Below, in pieces: positions 23,451-35,375 of a DNA stretch of 64,000 nucleotides (its first letter is position 1; every line of letters begins with the position of its first letter). A program made the translations under genes and the position numbers. The DNA is from Streptomyces avidinii. GTDB lineage: Bacteria; Actinomycetota; Actinomycetes; Streptomycetales; Streptomycetaceae. The DNA lies in NCBI RefSeq assembly GCF_014650695.1, contig NZ_BMVL01000001.1, positions 19,527-83,526 of the forward strand, read 5' to 3'. The notes beneath the pieces are model-generated. The model saw only the letters and a list, made by a program, of their open reading frames with translations, did not search any database and was not told the DNA's origin.

Positions 23451-24311
23451 ATGCCGTTCACTCTCAGCCACGCGGCCGCCGTACTTCCGGCCATCCGCCG
23501 GACCGGGCGTGCGCGGGGCCCCCTCGTCGCCTCGGCGCTCGTCCTCGGGTCGTTCGCGCCCGACACCTTCTACTTCACGGACGCGGTCGTCGAGGGCGCC
23601 ATGGCGTACGGGAGCTTCACGCACTCGCTGCCCGGGATCTTCACCCTGGACGCCGTACTGACGGCCGTCCTGGTGGCCTTCTGGCTGCTGCTGCGCGAGC
23701 CGCTGATCGCGCTCCTGCCACGCAACTGGCGCGGCAGGGTGCACGCCTTCGTACGGGGCGAGGAGTGGCGCGAGCGTCCCCGGCCGGCCGCGCTCCTCGG
23801 CTGGTTCTACGTCTCGGCGGTCGTCGGCTCCCTCACGCACGTGCTGTGGGACAGCTTCACGCACATGGACCGCTGGGGGACGAACGCGCTGCCCTGGCTC
23901 GGCGAGCCGATCGCCTTCGGCTTCCCGCCCTACACCTTCCTCCAGTACGGCACTTCGGCCGCGTCGGCGTGCCTGCTGCTGTGGTTCACGACGACCGCCC
24001 TGCGCCGGCTCCCCGCCTCCGCCGTCCCGGCATCGGTGCCCGTGCTCTCCCGCGCGGAGGTCCTGGGTGCGCTCGCCCTGCTGGTGGTGTGCGTGGGCGT
24101 CGCCGTCACCGTGCGCATCATCCGCTTCTTCACCTTCTTCGACCGGATCCGTACGCCGCTCGACATCATCCCGACCATCTGCTTCGGCACGGGCGGCGGC
24201 CTGGCCGTGGCCCTGCTGGTCTACGGGATCCTCGTCCGGCTGAGGCACCGCCACGACCGGACCGGGCGCCCCGCGGACGAGGAAACGCGAACGCCCGTCC
24301 CCACCGCCTGA
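23451..24311 (+). CDS. DUF4184 membrane protein
   Basis: The 286-residue protein begins MPFTLSHAAAVLPAIRRTG and contains SFAPDTFYF, FTHSLPGIF, GSLTHVLWDSFTH, the His/Asp-rich pattern of DUF4184, with about six membrane segments. The His and Asp residues recall metal-dependent membrane hydrolases such as YdjM-type proteins, but no activity is established. GAGGAGAGGCGCC precedes ATG 23451. The last codons and stop lie within the terminator hairpin shared with polA. Confidence 0.9.
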   Translation: MPFTLSHAAAVLPAIRRTGRARGPLVASALVLGSFAPDTFYFTDAVVEGAMAYGSFTHSLPGIFTLDAVLTAVLVAFWLLLREPLIALLPRNWRGRVHAFVRGEEWRERPRPAALLGWFYVSAVVGSLTHVLWDSFTHMDRWGTNALPWLGEPIAFGFPPYTFLQYGTSAASACLLLWFTTTALRRLPASAVPASVPVLSRAEVLGALALLVVCVGVAVTVRIIRFFTFFDRIRTPLDIIPTICFGTGGGLAVALLVYGILVRLRHRHDRTGRPADEETRTPVPTA

Positions 24312-24331
24312 GCGACGGGGACGGGCGTTCG
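24288..24331. terminator. bidirectional terminator between DUF4184 gene and polA
   Basis: CGAACGCCCGTCCCC and GGGGACGGGCGTTCG are a perfect 15-base pair. The DUF4184 stop codon lies in the 14-base loop, so the left arm is coding sequence. Confidence 0.75.
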
Positions 24332-24347
24332 GCCTGCCGTACGGGCA

Positions 24348-27068
24348 TCAGTGCGCGGCGGACTCCCAGTCCGGGCCGACGCCCACCGACACGTCCAGCG
24401 CGGCCCGCAGCTCGACGGCGGCGCCCATCTCGCGGCGCACCAGCTCCTCGACCTGCTCGCGCTCACCCGGGGCGATCTCCAGCACGATTTCGTCGTGGAC
24501 CTGGAGCAGCATCCGCGAGCGCAGGCCGGCCCCGGTGATGGCCTTGTCCACACGCAGCATCGCGACCTTGACGATGTCGGCGGCGGTGCCCTGGATCGGG
24601 GCGTTGAGCGCCATCCGCTCGGCGGCCTCGCGGCGCTGGCGGTTGTCGCTGTTGAGGTCGGGCAGGTACCGGCGGCGGCCGAAGATCGTCGCCGTGTACC
24701 CGGTGGCGCGGGCCTCGTCGACGACCCGGCCGAGGTAGTCGCGGACCCCGCCGAACCGCTCGAAGAAGGTCTCCATCAGGCCGCGCGCCTCGGCGGGCTC
24801 GATGTTCAGCTGCTGGGCGAGACCGAACGCGGAGAGCCCGTAGGCGAGTCCGTACGACATGGCCTTGATCTTGCGGCGCATCTCGGCGTCGACGGCGGAC
24901 CGCTCCACCCCGAACACCTGGGAGGCGACGGTGGTGTGCAGGTCCTCGCCGGTCGCGAAGGCCTCGATCAGGCCCTCGTCCTCGGAGAGGTGGGCCATGA
25001 CGCGCAGCTCGATCTGGCTGTAGTCGGCCGTCATCAGGGACTCGAAGCCCTCGCCGACGACGAAGCCGCGGCGGATGGCGCGGCCCTCGTCGGTGCGCAC
25101 CGGAACGTTCTGCAAGTTGGGGTCGGTGGAGGACAGCCGGCCGGTCGCGGCGACGGTCTGGCTGAAGCTGGTGTGCACCCGGCCGTCGGCGGCAATGGTC
25201 TTCACCAGGCCCTCGACGGTGACGCGCAGCTTGGCCTGCTCCCGGTGCCGGAGCATGATCACCGGGAGTTCGTGGTCGGTCTGCGTGGCCAGCCAGGCCA
25301 GGGCGTCCGCGTCCGTGGTGTAACCGGTCTTGGTCTTCTTCGTCTTCGGCAGGTCCAGCTCGCCGAAGAAGACCTCCTGGAGCTGTTTGGGCGAGCCGAG
25401 GTTGAACTCGTGGCCGACGGTGGCGTGCGCCTCCTTGACGGCCTGCTGCACGGCTCCCGCGAACTGCTGCTCCATGGCCTCCAGGTGGTCGCGGTCGGCG
25501 GCGATGCCGGACCGCTCCATCCGGGCGAGGAGCTCGGAGGTCGGCAGCTCCATGTCGTGGAGCAGCTCCGCGGCGCCCACCTCGGCGAGCTTGTCCGTGA
25601 AGGCGTCGCCCAGGTCCAGGACGGCGCGCGCCTGCGCCATCAGGGCCTCGGCCTCGGCGGTCTCGTCGGCGCCGAAGGCCAGCTGGCCGTCGGCCGCGGC
25701 GGGCGCCAGCTCACGGTGCAGGTACTCCATGGACAGGGCGTCCAGGGCGAAGGACCGACGGCCGGGCTTGACCAGGTATGCGGCGAGCGCGGTGTCCATG
25801 GCGACCCCGGCGAGGGTCCAGCCGTGCTCGGGGAAGACCCGCATCAGGCCCTTGGCGTTGTGCACGACCTTGGGCTTCGCCGGGTCGGCGGCCCAGGCCG
25901 CGAAGGCCTGCTCGTCCGCCTCGTCCAGCTCGGCGGGCGTGAACCAGGCGGCGGCGCCGCCGGCCGCGGCCAGCGCGATCTCGGTGACATTGCCCTGGCC
26001 CAGTGCCCAGCTGTCGACGGTGGCGATGCCCAGCGGCCCGCCCGCGTGGCTCTCCAGCCACGGCGCCAGCTCACCGCTGCCCAGCACGGACGCGTCCAGC
26101 TCCACGGCGGCCACCGGGGCCGGTGCCTCCTCCACGGCCGCGCCCGGGTCCACGGTGAGCAGCCGCTCGCGGAGCGAGGCGTTGCGGATCTCCAGCACGT
26201 CCAGCACACCGAGCAGGGCGGTCCGGTCGTAGGGGGCGCGGACCAGGTCGGCGGGGCCCTTGGGCAGCTCCACGTCCTTGACCATCTCGGTCAGCACCCG
26301 GTTGAGCTTGACGGCGTCCAGGTGGTCCCGGAAGTTCTGCCCGGCCTTGCCCTTGACCTCCTCGGCGCGCTCGACGAGCTCCGCGAACGACCCGAACTGG
26401 GTGATCCACTTGGCCGCGGTCTTCTCGCCGACGCCCGGGATGCCCGGCAGGTTGTCGGACGGGTCGCCGCGCAGCGCCGCGAAGTCCGGGTACTGCTGCG
26501 GGGTGAGCCCGTACTTCTCCTCCACCTTCTCCGGGGTGAACCGGGTGAGCTCGGAGACGCCCTTGGTCGGGTAGAGCACGGTGGTGCGCTCGGAGACGAG
26601 CTGGAAGGAGTCCCGGTCACCGGTGACGATCAGCACGTCGAATCCGGCCGCCTCGGCCTGCGTCGCGAGCGTCGCGATCACGTCGTCGGCCTCGAAGCCG
26701 TCGACGGCGAACCGCGGCACGTGCATCGCGTCGAGCAGCTCGCCGATCAGCTCGACCTGCCCCTTGAACTCGTCGGGGGTCTTGGAGCGGTTCGCCTTGT
26801 ACTCGGGGAACTCCGTCGAACGCCACGTCTTGCGGGAGACGTCGAACGCCACCGCGAAATGCGTGGGGGCCTCGTCGCGCAGCGTGTTCGCCAGCATCGA
26901 CGCGAAACCGTAGATTGCGTTGGTCGGCTGCCCCGTCGCGGTCGTGAAGTTCTCCGCGGGCAGCGCGAAGAACGCCCGGTAGGCCAGGGAGTGCCCGTCC
27001 ATGAGCATCAGGCGGGGACGGTCCGCTGCGGGCGGCTGGTCGGTCTTCTTCGCTGATGAATCTGCCAC
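24348..27068 (-). CDS. polA: DNA polymerase I
   Basis: The 906-residue enzyme has an N-terminal 5'-nuclease (MLMDGHSLAYRAFFALP; GFEADDVIATLA; GVGEKTAAKWI), a middle 3'-5' exonuclease-like domain and the polymerase domain with motif A DYSQIELR near 685, motif B RRKIKAMSYGLAYG near 735 and motif C VHDE near 855. The proofreading residues are degenerate (IATVDSWAL in place of the DxE motif; HNAKGLM in place of NxxxD), as is usual in actinobacteria. GTG 27068 gives the family's normal length; the frame upstream is low-complexity and divergent-promoter DNA. Confidence 0.97.
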   Translation of the reverse strand: MADSSAKKTDQPPAADRPRLMLMDGHSLAYRAFFALPAENFTTATGQPTNAIYGFASMLANTLRDEAPTHFAVAFDVSRKTWRSTEFPEYKANRSKTPDEFKGQVELIGELLDAMHVPRFAVDGFEADDVIATLATQAEAAGFDVLIVTGDRDSFQLVSERTTVLYPTKGVSELTRFTPEKVEEKYGLTPQQYPDFAALRGDPSDNLPGIPGVGEKTAAKWITQFGSFAELVERAEEVKGKAGQNFRDHLDAVKLNRVLTEMVKDVELPKGPADLVRAPYDRTALLGVLDVLEIRNASLRERLLTVDPGAAVEEAPAPVAAVELDASVLGSGELAPWLESHAGGPLGIATVDSWALGQGNVTEIALAAAGGAAAWFTPAELDEADEQAFAAWAADPAKPKVVHNAKGLMRVFPEHGWTLAGVAMDTALAAYLVKPGRRSFALDALSMEYLHRELAPAAADGQLAFGADETAEAEALMAQARAVLDLGDAFTDKLAEVGAAELLHDMELPTSELLARMERSGIAADRDHLEAMEQQFAGAVQQAVKEAHATVGHEFNLGSPKQLQEVFFGELDLPKTKKTKTGYTTDADALAWLATQTDHELPVIMLRHREQAKLRVTVEGLVKTIAADGRVHTSFSQTVAATGRLSSTDPNLQNVPVRTDEGRAIRRGFVVGEGFESLMTADYSQIELRVMAHLSEDEGLIEAFATGEDLHTTVASQVFGVERSAVDAEMRRKIKAMSYGLAYGLSAFGLAQQLNIEPAEARGLMETFFERFGGVRDYLGRVVDEARATGYTATIFGRRRYLPDLNSDNRQRREAAERMALNAPIQGTAADIVKVAMLRVDKAITGAGLRSRMLLQVHDEIVLEIAPGEREQVEELVRREMGAAVELRAALDVSVGVGPDWESAAH

Positions 27069-27267
27069 GCCCCCGATCCTAGGCGCCCCCACCGACAATT
27101 CCGGCCCCTCGCCTCCCCCGGCGCATCCGCCCCACCGGACGCCCCCGGCGCACCCGCCCGGAGCCGGTGAGCCCCGGACCGCCCTCCCCTCGTTCCGTGG
27201 TCCGTGCAAGGATCGGACGACGCGGCCGCACGTGCTGCATACGTACGCACGCTCGAAGGGGAGCGCG

Positions 27268-29553
<2,286 letters not shown>

Positions 29554-29607
29554 TAGAACGACCTCAGGACAAGAAGGTTAACGAGCGTTGACGAACGGAG
29601 CCTGACC

Positions 29608-30084
29608 ATGGGCGAGCAGCACGCAGTGAAGTTCCCGCAGGAGGTGCTCGACGAGTACGCGGCCCTGGGCATCGACCTGCCCGCGCTGTTCTCGGCGGGA
29701 GACCTCGGCGAGCGGATGGACATCCGCATCCTGGAGGCCTCGGCCGACCGCGTCGTCGCCACCATGCCCGTCAAGGGCAACACCCAGCCGTACGGGCTGC
29801 TGCACGGCGGGGCCTCGGCCGTGCTGGCGGAGACCCTCGGCTCGATCGGCGCCATGATGCACGGCGGCATCAGCAAGATCGCCGTCGGCGTGGACCTGAA
29901 CTGCACCCATCACCGGGGCGCCCGCAGCGGCATCGTCACGGGCGTCGCCACCCCGGTGCACCGCGGCCGCTCGACCACCACCTTCGAGATCGTCATCACC
30001 GACGAGCAGGACAAGCGGATCTGCACCGCCCGCCTGACCTGCCTGCTGCGCGACGCCGACCAGGCCGCCGCCGCACAGTCCTGA
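29608..30084 (+). CDS. PaaI-type hotdog-fold thioesterase
   Basis: The 158-residue protein shows the hotdog signature NTQPYGLLHGGASAVLAETLGSIGA near residues 57-80 and GVDLNCTHHRGARSGIVTG, as in PaaI/YbdB acyl-CoA thioesterases that hydrolyse aromatic or medium-chain acyl-CoA. Substrate cannot be fixed from sequence. GGAG lies seven bases before ATG 29608. It ends at a low-complexity stretch followed by a perfect 17-base-pair hairpin. Confidence 0.9.
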   Translation: MGEQHAVKFPQEVLDEYAALGIDLPALFSAGDLGERMDIRILEASADRVVATMPVKGNTQPYGLLHGGASAVLAETLGSIGAMMHGGISKIAVGVDLNCTHHRGARSGIVTGVATPVHRGRSTTTFEIVITDEQDKRICTARLTCLLRDADQAAAAQS

Positions 30085-30215
30085 CCAGGCCGGCGCGACC
30101 CACCCGGCGGCGCCCGACCGACCTGACCGGCGCCACCCGACCGACCCGGCCGACCCGGCCGGCTCGCCCGGCTCGCCCGGCCCCGGCCCCGACCCCGGCC
30201 GGCCACGCAGCACCC

Positions 30216-30258
30216 GCAGGCCCGGATCCGCCCCGCACGGCGGCGGATCCGGGCCTGC
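30216..30258 (+). terminator. thioesterase terminator hairpin
   Basis: GCAGGCCCGGATCCGCC pairs perfectly with GGCGGATCCGGGCCTGC around a nine-base loop. Confidence 0.75.
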
Positions 30259-30372
30259 GCCTGTTTCACGCCGCCTCAAGGACGTCCCGGCCCGCCCCGG
30301 ACCGTTCCGGACCGGCCCGAACCCGCCAACCGCCCGGAATCCGCCAGTCCGCACGCTGCGCGGCGGCAGCTG

Positions 30373-30401
30373 TTGTGTCACCAATGGTGACCGCCTACCT
30401 T
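30373..30401 (+). promoter_or_regulatory. promoter with palindrome in the spacer, upstream of a lipoprotein gene
   Basis: TTGTGT, 17-base spacer, TACCTT. The spacer region contains TCACCAATGGTGA (30378-30390), a perfect dyad. The expected transcript start, seven bases past the -10 element, coincides with ATG 30408. Confidence 0.55.
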
Positions 30402-30407
30402 CCCCTC

Positions 30408-30830
30408 ATGGGGACCATGCCACGCACGGCCCGGTACGCCGCCCACATCCTCCTCGCGGCGCTCGCCCTGTCCGGATGCCGATCCTCCGCACCACCCTCC
30501 GCGGCGGGCTCCGGGACGCCCTCCGGCAGCCCGTCCGGCGAGCCCTCCGCCGCCCCGTCCACGCCCGTACAGGTCTGCACGAGCCTCGTGTCGTACTGGG
30601 CGAAGGAGACCCTCCTGGGCACCAAATGGTCCGGTCTCGACTGGGAGCAGAAGGGCCTGTCGAACGGCCAGTACGCGATTCAGGAGGACGCGGTCGCCGC
30701 GGGCCGCGCCGAGGAGCGAACTGCCGGACAGGGCAAGGCACTTGAGCTGATCGACCGGTTCGTCGCCCGGCGCTGCGCCGAGCAGGACGGCGCGACCGCC
30801 AGTTCGGAGAACTGGCGTCCCCCGACGTGA
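30408..30830 (+). CDS. small lipoprotein
   Basis: The 140-residue precursor has a lipoprotein signal (RTARYAAHILLAALALSGC; the Cys would be acylated), a Ser/Pro/Gly spacer and a ~85-residue domain with two Cys (VQVCTSLVSYWAKETLLG and ARRCAEQDG). The family is unknown to me. ATG 30408 coincides with the predicted transcript start, implying a leaderless mRNA; ATG 30417, preceded by GGGGA, is the alternative and gives the more usual signal length. Confidence 0.75.
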   Translation: MGTMPRTARYAAHILLAALALSGCRSSAPPSAAGSGTPSGSPSGEPSAAPSTPVQVCTSLVSYWAKETLLGTKWSGLDWEQKGLSNGQYAIQEDAVAAGRAEERTAGQGKALELIDRFVARRCAEQDGATASSENWRPPT

Positions 30831-31371
30831 CCGGCATCACCGCATTCCCGAGTGCGGTGTCCGCCTTCCGGGCAGATCCCCCCGCAGGGCCGAACCGCAG
30901 GTGAGAGGCCATGCCTCCACTCGAACAAGATCCGTTCGAGTTCGAAAGTGCCCTCTTGACCGTCACTGTGCGTAATGCCCACTAGGGGCGTAATCCGCCT
31001 TTTCCCTTAAGAAAGACCACCCGGAGGATTCTTTTGGGCACGCGCAGCCACAATCGGCCGAAAATGATCTAAGACAGGTGCATGGAGGCCTCAAGCCCCT
31101 TAGAAGAACAGGTAATTCTCAGGATGCGGACACCCGCCAAAGTAAGAAAACGTCCGTTTTGTCCACACTCCCGCCACACATTCTTGGCCTTGGCATAACA
31201 AGAGCGTCACATCCTCCTTTCCCTGCTCCCCGTGTTCACCACCTCGGGCCTAGAGTCACGGCCAGTCACCGCGCCGCAGGGCGCAATCAGCACGGCCGTG
31301 GACCTCCCAGTGCGGCCCGGCGACCTAACGGCACCTCTCACGAGAGAGCCGCGCCAGGGAAAGGAAGAATC
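30831..31371. other. 541-base AT-richer gap upstream of the branched-chain amino acid operon
   Basis: No convincing gene. The middle (about 30950-31210) is clearly less GC-rich than its surroundings. It holds the inverted repeat and TTGACC element at 30919-30961, and an isolated TAGAGT (31251-31256) that fits a -10 box but lacks a -35. A small RNA or long leader is possible. Confidence 0.6.
30919..30961 (+). promoter_or_regulatory. inverted repeat beside a -35-like element, liv operon upstream region
   Basis: ACTCGAAC and GTTCGAGT are perfect arms around AAGATCC (30919-30941), followed 14 bases later by TTGACC (30956-30961). The matching -10 is weak (CACTAG at an 18-base spacing). Confidence 0.45.
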
Positions 31372-32607
31372 GTGCGACACCGTTCTTTGCTCGTCCTCAC
31401 CACCGTGATCACCACGGGAGCACTGACCCTCACCGCTTGCGGATCGCGCGACGGCGGAGACTCCAAGGACAACGGCGGCGGCAAGAAGACCACCGTCGTC
31501 ATCGGTGTGGACGCCCCGCTCACGGGCTCGCTCTCCGCGCTCGGCCAGGGCATCAAGAACTCCGTCGACCTCGCGGCCAAGACGGCCAACAAGAACAACG
31601 AGGTCCCGGGCATCGAGTTCAAGGTCGAGGCCCTCGACGACCAGGCCGTCCCCGCCTCCGGCCAGGCCAACGCCACCAAGCTCGTCGGCAACAAGGACGT
31701 CCTCGGCGTCGTCGGCCCGCTGAACTCCGGCGTCGCCCAGCAGATGCAGGGCGTCTTCAACTCCGCCAACCTGGCGCAGGTCTCCCCCGCCAACACCAAC
31801 CCCGCGCTCAGCCAGGGCGACAACTGGGGCAAGGGCGAGTTCAAGCGCGGCTTCAAGACCTACTTCCGCACCGCCGCCACCGACGTGGTCCAGGGCAAGT
31901 TCGCCGCCCAGTACCTCTTCAAGGACGCCGGCAAGAAGAAGGTCTTCATCGTCGACGACAAGCAGACCTACGGCGCCGGCCTCGCCGCGATCTTCGCCGA
32001 AGAGTTCAAGAAGCTCGGCGGCGAGGTCGTCGGCACCGACCACGTCACCGTGAAGGAGACCGACTTCTCCTCCACCGCCGACAAGGTCAAGACCTCCGGC
32101 GCCGACTCCGTCTACTTCGGCGGCCAGTACCCCGAGGGCGGCCTGCTCGCCGACCAGATCAAGAAGACCGGCGCCAACGTCCCCCTCATGGGCGGCGACG
32201 GCATCCAGGACCCGGCCTTCATCAGCGCCTCCGGTGAGGCCAACGAGGGCGACCTCGCCACCTCCATCGGCTACCCGGTCGAGAAGCTGGACACCGCCAA
32301 GAAGTTCATCGAGGACTACAAGGCCGAGGGTTACAAGGACCCGTACGCCGCCTACGGTGGCTACTCCTACGACGCCGGCTGGGCCGTCATCCAGGCCGTC
32401 AAGGCCGCCGTCGCCGCCAACGGCGGCAAGCTGCCCACCGACGCCCGCGCCAAGGTCGTCGAGGCGCTCGGCAAGGTCTCCTTCGAGGGCGTGACCGGCA
32501 AGGTCGCCTTCGACGAGTACGGCGACACCACCAACAAGCAGCTCACGGTCTACAAGGTCGAGGGCGGCAAGTGGGTCGACGTCAAGAGCGACACCTTCAA
32601 CCAGTAA
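31372..32607 (+). CDS. branched-chain amino acid ABC transporter, substrate-binding lipoprotein
   Basis: GTG 31372 follows AAGGAAGAATC. The 411-residue precursor has a lipobox (LTLTAC), then a periplasmic-binding type I fold of the Leu/Ile/Val family: GVDAPLTGSLSALGQGIKNSVDLAAK, NKDVLGVVGPLNSGVAQQM, FIVDDKQTYGAGLAAIF, YDAGWAVIQAVKAA. It captures the amino acid outside the membrane and delivers it to LivHM. It is the first gene of the operon and is separated from livH by a strong hairpin that may keep its mRNA in excess of the rest. Confidence 0.93.
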   Translation: MRHRSLLVLTTVITTGALTLTACGSRDGGDSKDNGGGKKTTVVIGVDAPLTGSLSALGQGIKNSVDLAAKTANKNNEVPGIEFKVEALDDQAVPASGQANATKLVGNKDVLGVVGPLNSGVAQQMQGVFNSANLAQVSPANTNPALSQGDNWGKGEFKRGFKTYFRTAATDVVQGKFAAQYLFKDAGKKKVFIVDDKQTYGAGLAAIFAEEFKKLGGEVVGTDHVTVKETDFSSTADKVKTSGADSVYFGGQYPEGGLLADQIKKTGANVPLMGGDGIQDPAFISASGEANEGDLATSIGYPVEKLDTAKKFIEDYKAEGYKDPYAAYGGYSYDAGWAVIQAVKAAVAANGGKLPTDARAKVVEALGKVSFEGVTGKVAFDEYGDTTNKQLTVYKVEGGKWVDVKSDTFNQ

Positions 32608-32649
32608 GCCCGTAGTCCCCAGCACCACCCGCACCACCTGAACCAATCG

Positions 32650-32682
32650 CCGCGCGAGGGCGCAAACAGCGCCCTCGCGCGG
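32650..32682 (+). promoter_or_regulatory. intercistronic stem-loop between binding-protein gene and livH
   Basis: CCGCGCGAGGGCGC and GCGCCCTCGCGCGG pair perfectly around AAACA. There is no T run; in such operons these stems usually act as partial terminators or RNA-stabilising ends. Confidence 0.65.
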
Positions 32683-32716
32683 AGTCTTATCCGACACGCT
32701 CATCGGAGGCCCTGCG

Positions 32717-33649
32717 GTGCACGAACTGCCGCAACAGCTGGCCAACGGCCTGGCCCTCGGTGCTCTCTATGGCCTCATCGCCATCGGGTACACCATGGTC
32801 TACGGCATCGTCCAGCTCATCAACTTCGCCCACGGCGAGATCTTCATGATCGGCGGCTTCGGCGCGCTCACCGCCTACGCCATCCTCCCGACCGGCACCT
32901 CCCTGCTGATCGCGATACCCGTCATGATCGTCGGCGGCGCCATCTGCTCCGTCGCCGTGGCATGCGCAGCCGAACGCTTCGCCTACCGCCCCCTGCGCAG
33001 CGCCCCCCGGCTCGCACCCCTCATCACCGCAATCGGCCTCTCGATCGCGCTCCAGCAGCTCGTCTGGCAGTTCTACCCGGACGCCAAGAAGGCCGTCAGC
33101 TTCCCCGAATTCAAGGGCGCAGCCTTCAAGATCACCGACAGCCTGGCGATCCAGCGCGCGGACCTCTTCGTCCTCATCCTCGCCCCGCTCTGCATGCTCG
33201 CCCTCGGCGTCTTCGTCCAGAAGAGCCGCAGCGGCCGCGCCATGCAGGCCACCGCGCAGGACCCCGACACCGCGAAGCTGATGGGCATCAACACCGACCG
33301 CATCATCGTCATGGCCTTCGCCATCGGTGCCGCGTTCGCCGCCGTCGCCGCCGTCGCCTACGGCCTCGACAAGGGCCAGATCAACTTCGAGATGGGCTTC
33401 ATCCTCGGCCTCAAGGCCTTCACCGCAGCCGTCCTCGGCGGCATCGGCAACATCTACGGAGCCATGGTCGGCGGCGTCGTCCTCGGACTCGCCGAAGCCC
33501 TCTCGATCGCCTACATCGAAGACATCCCCGGCATGTCGCAGCTCGGCGGTGGCGCCTGGTCCAACGTCTGGGCCTTCGTACTCCTCATCGTCGTCCTCCT
33601 CGTGCGGCCACAAGGCCTGCTCGGTGAGCGCGTCGCGGATCGGGCGTGA
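32717..33649 (+). CDS. livH: branched-chain amino acid ABC permease LivH
   Basis: The 310-residue membrane protein has about eight hydrophobic segments and the LivH signatures YGLIAIGYTMVYGIVQLINFAHGE, QDPDTAKLMGINTDRII and AVLGGIGNIYGAMVGG. It pairs with LivM to form the channel. GTG 32717 has GGAGG about eight bases upstream. Its stop overlaps the livM start as GTGA. Confidence 0.94.
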   Translation: MHELPQQLANGLALGALYGLIAIGYTMVYGIVQLINFAHGEIFMIGGFGALTAYAILPTGTSLLIAIPVMIVGGAICSVAVACAAERFAYRPLRSAPRLAPLITAIGLSIALQQLVWQFYPDAKKAVSFPEFKGAAFKITDSLAIQRADLFVLILAPLCMLALGVFVQKSRSGRAMQATAQDPDTAKLMGINTDRIIVMAFAIGAAFAAVAAVAYGLDKGQINFEMGFILGLKAFTAAVLGGIGNIYGAMVGGVVLGLAEALSIAYIEDIPGMSQLGGGAWSNVWAFVLLIVVLLVRPQGLLGERVADRA

Positions 33650-35375
33650 GAACCATGACCACCACCACCAGCACCCCGCAGACCGCCACGGCCAAGCAGG
33701 GCCCCGCGCCCACCACGCTGCTCTACGCGGTCATCGGCGGCAGCCTCCTCACCATCGTCAGCGCCTTCCTCGCGTGGACGTGGACCGCCGAATTCCCCGG
33801 CGACCTGACCTACTACGGAAGCCCCGCAGGCCTCCAGTACGTCACCCTCGCCGGAGCCGCCCTCACCCTCGCCTTCGCGCTCTCCGCGCTCGGCGTCAAG
33901 GGCTTCGGCTGGCTCACCCCCGCCGGCTCCCGCAAGGCCATCTGGTTCCTGGCCCTCGGCAACCTCGCCGCCACCCTGTTCACGGTCCTGGCCATCACCG
34001 TCGTCCTCGGCGGAGTGATCAACCTCGAACCCGGCGCGTACGTCGCCCTCGTCGGCTCGGTCATCCCCGTCCTCGCCGCGAACAAGCTCCCGGACGACAC
34101 CCGCAAGGCGGCCCCCGCCAAGCAGCTGCCCTCCTGGGCCGAGATCCTCATCGTCACCGGCGTCTTCGCCCTCGGCCTCTTCGTCATCACCTTCGGCATC
34201 GACACCGATGACAAGGAACCGCAGCTCTTCGTCGCCTACCTGATCACCGTCGGCGTCGCGGCCCTCGCACTGAACAAGGCAGGCCTCTTCGCCCGCCTCG
34301 CAGGCATCACCGCCAAGCACCGCCAGGTCACCCTCATCGGAACCGCGGCCGCAGCGATCGCCTTCCCGTTCATCCAGCAGAGCGGCGACACCTACACGCT
34401 CATCGCGGTCAACATCCTGATCTTCGCGACCGTCGCCCTCGGCCTCAACGTCGTCGTCGGCCTCGCCGGCCTCCTCGACCTCGGCTACGTCGCCTTCCTC
34501 GGCGTCGGCGCCTACGCCGCAGCCCTGGTCTCCGGAAGCACCGCATCCGCCTTCGGCATCCACCTCCCCTTCTGGGCAGCGGTCATCGTCGGCGCCCTCG
34601 CCTCGCTCATCTTCGGCGTGGTCATCGGAGCCCCGACCCTGCGCCTGCGCGGCGACTACCTCGCCATCGTCACCCTCGGCTTCGGAGAAATCTTCCGCAT
34701 CGCCATGGGCAACCTCGACGGCACCTCCGGCCCGGACATCACCAACGGCCCCAACGGCATCCCCAACATCCCCCACCTCGAAATCCTCGGGTGGAACTTC
34801 GGGGAATCCCACGTGGTCGGCGGCATCACCCTCGGCGCCTACGCCAACTACTACTTCCTGATGCTGCTCGTGATGGCCCTCGTCATCGTGGTCTTCGCCC
34901 GAGCCGGCAGCAGCCGCATCGGCCGCGCCTGGGTCGCCATCCGCGAGGACGAGACCGCCGCCGAAGCCATGGGCATCAACGGCTTCAAGGTCAAGCTCAT
35001 CGCCTTCGCCCTCGGCGCCACCCTCGCCGGCCTCGCCGGCACCGTCCAGGCACACGTCAACAGCACGGTCGTCCCCGAGAACTACGTCTTCGCCGGGCCC
35101 GTCCCGCCGAACTCCGCGTTCCTCCTCGCCGCCGTCATCCTCGGCGGCATGGGCACCATCCGCGGCCCCATCCTCGGCGCCGCACTCCTCTTCCTCATCC
35201 CGGCGAAGCTGGCCTTCCTCCAGGACTACCAGCTCCTCGCCTTCGGCATCGCCCTCATCCTGCTCATGCGCTTCCGCCCCGAAGGCCTCATCGCCAACAA
35301 GCGCGCGCAGCTCGAGTTCCACGACGACACCGCTGACCAGGCCCCCACGGACCTGGCCACCGCCAAGGCGGGGGC

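Larger units (their letters stand above)
30085..30407. other. 323-base gap with low-complexity DNA, terminator and promoter
   Basis: Pyrimidine-rich runs of CCGACC / CTCGCC repeats (about 30110-30190) precede the thioesterase terminator; the downstream end carries the lipoprotein promoter. I see no gene. Confidence 0.7.

Noticed and set aside
24348..27068. Loss of proofreading in PolA as an unusual feature
   Set aside because: Degenerate 3'-5' exonuclease motifs are normal for actinobacterial PolA.
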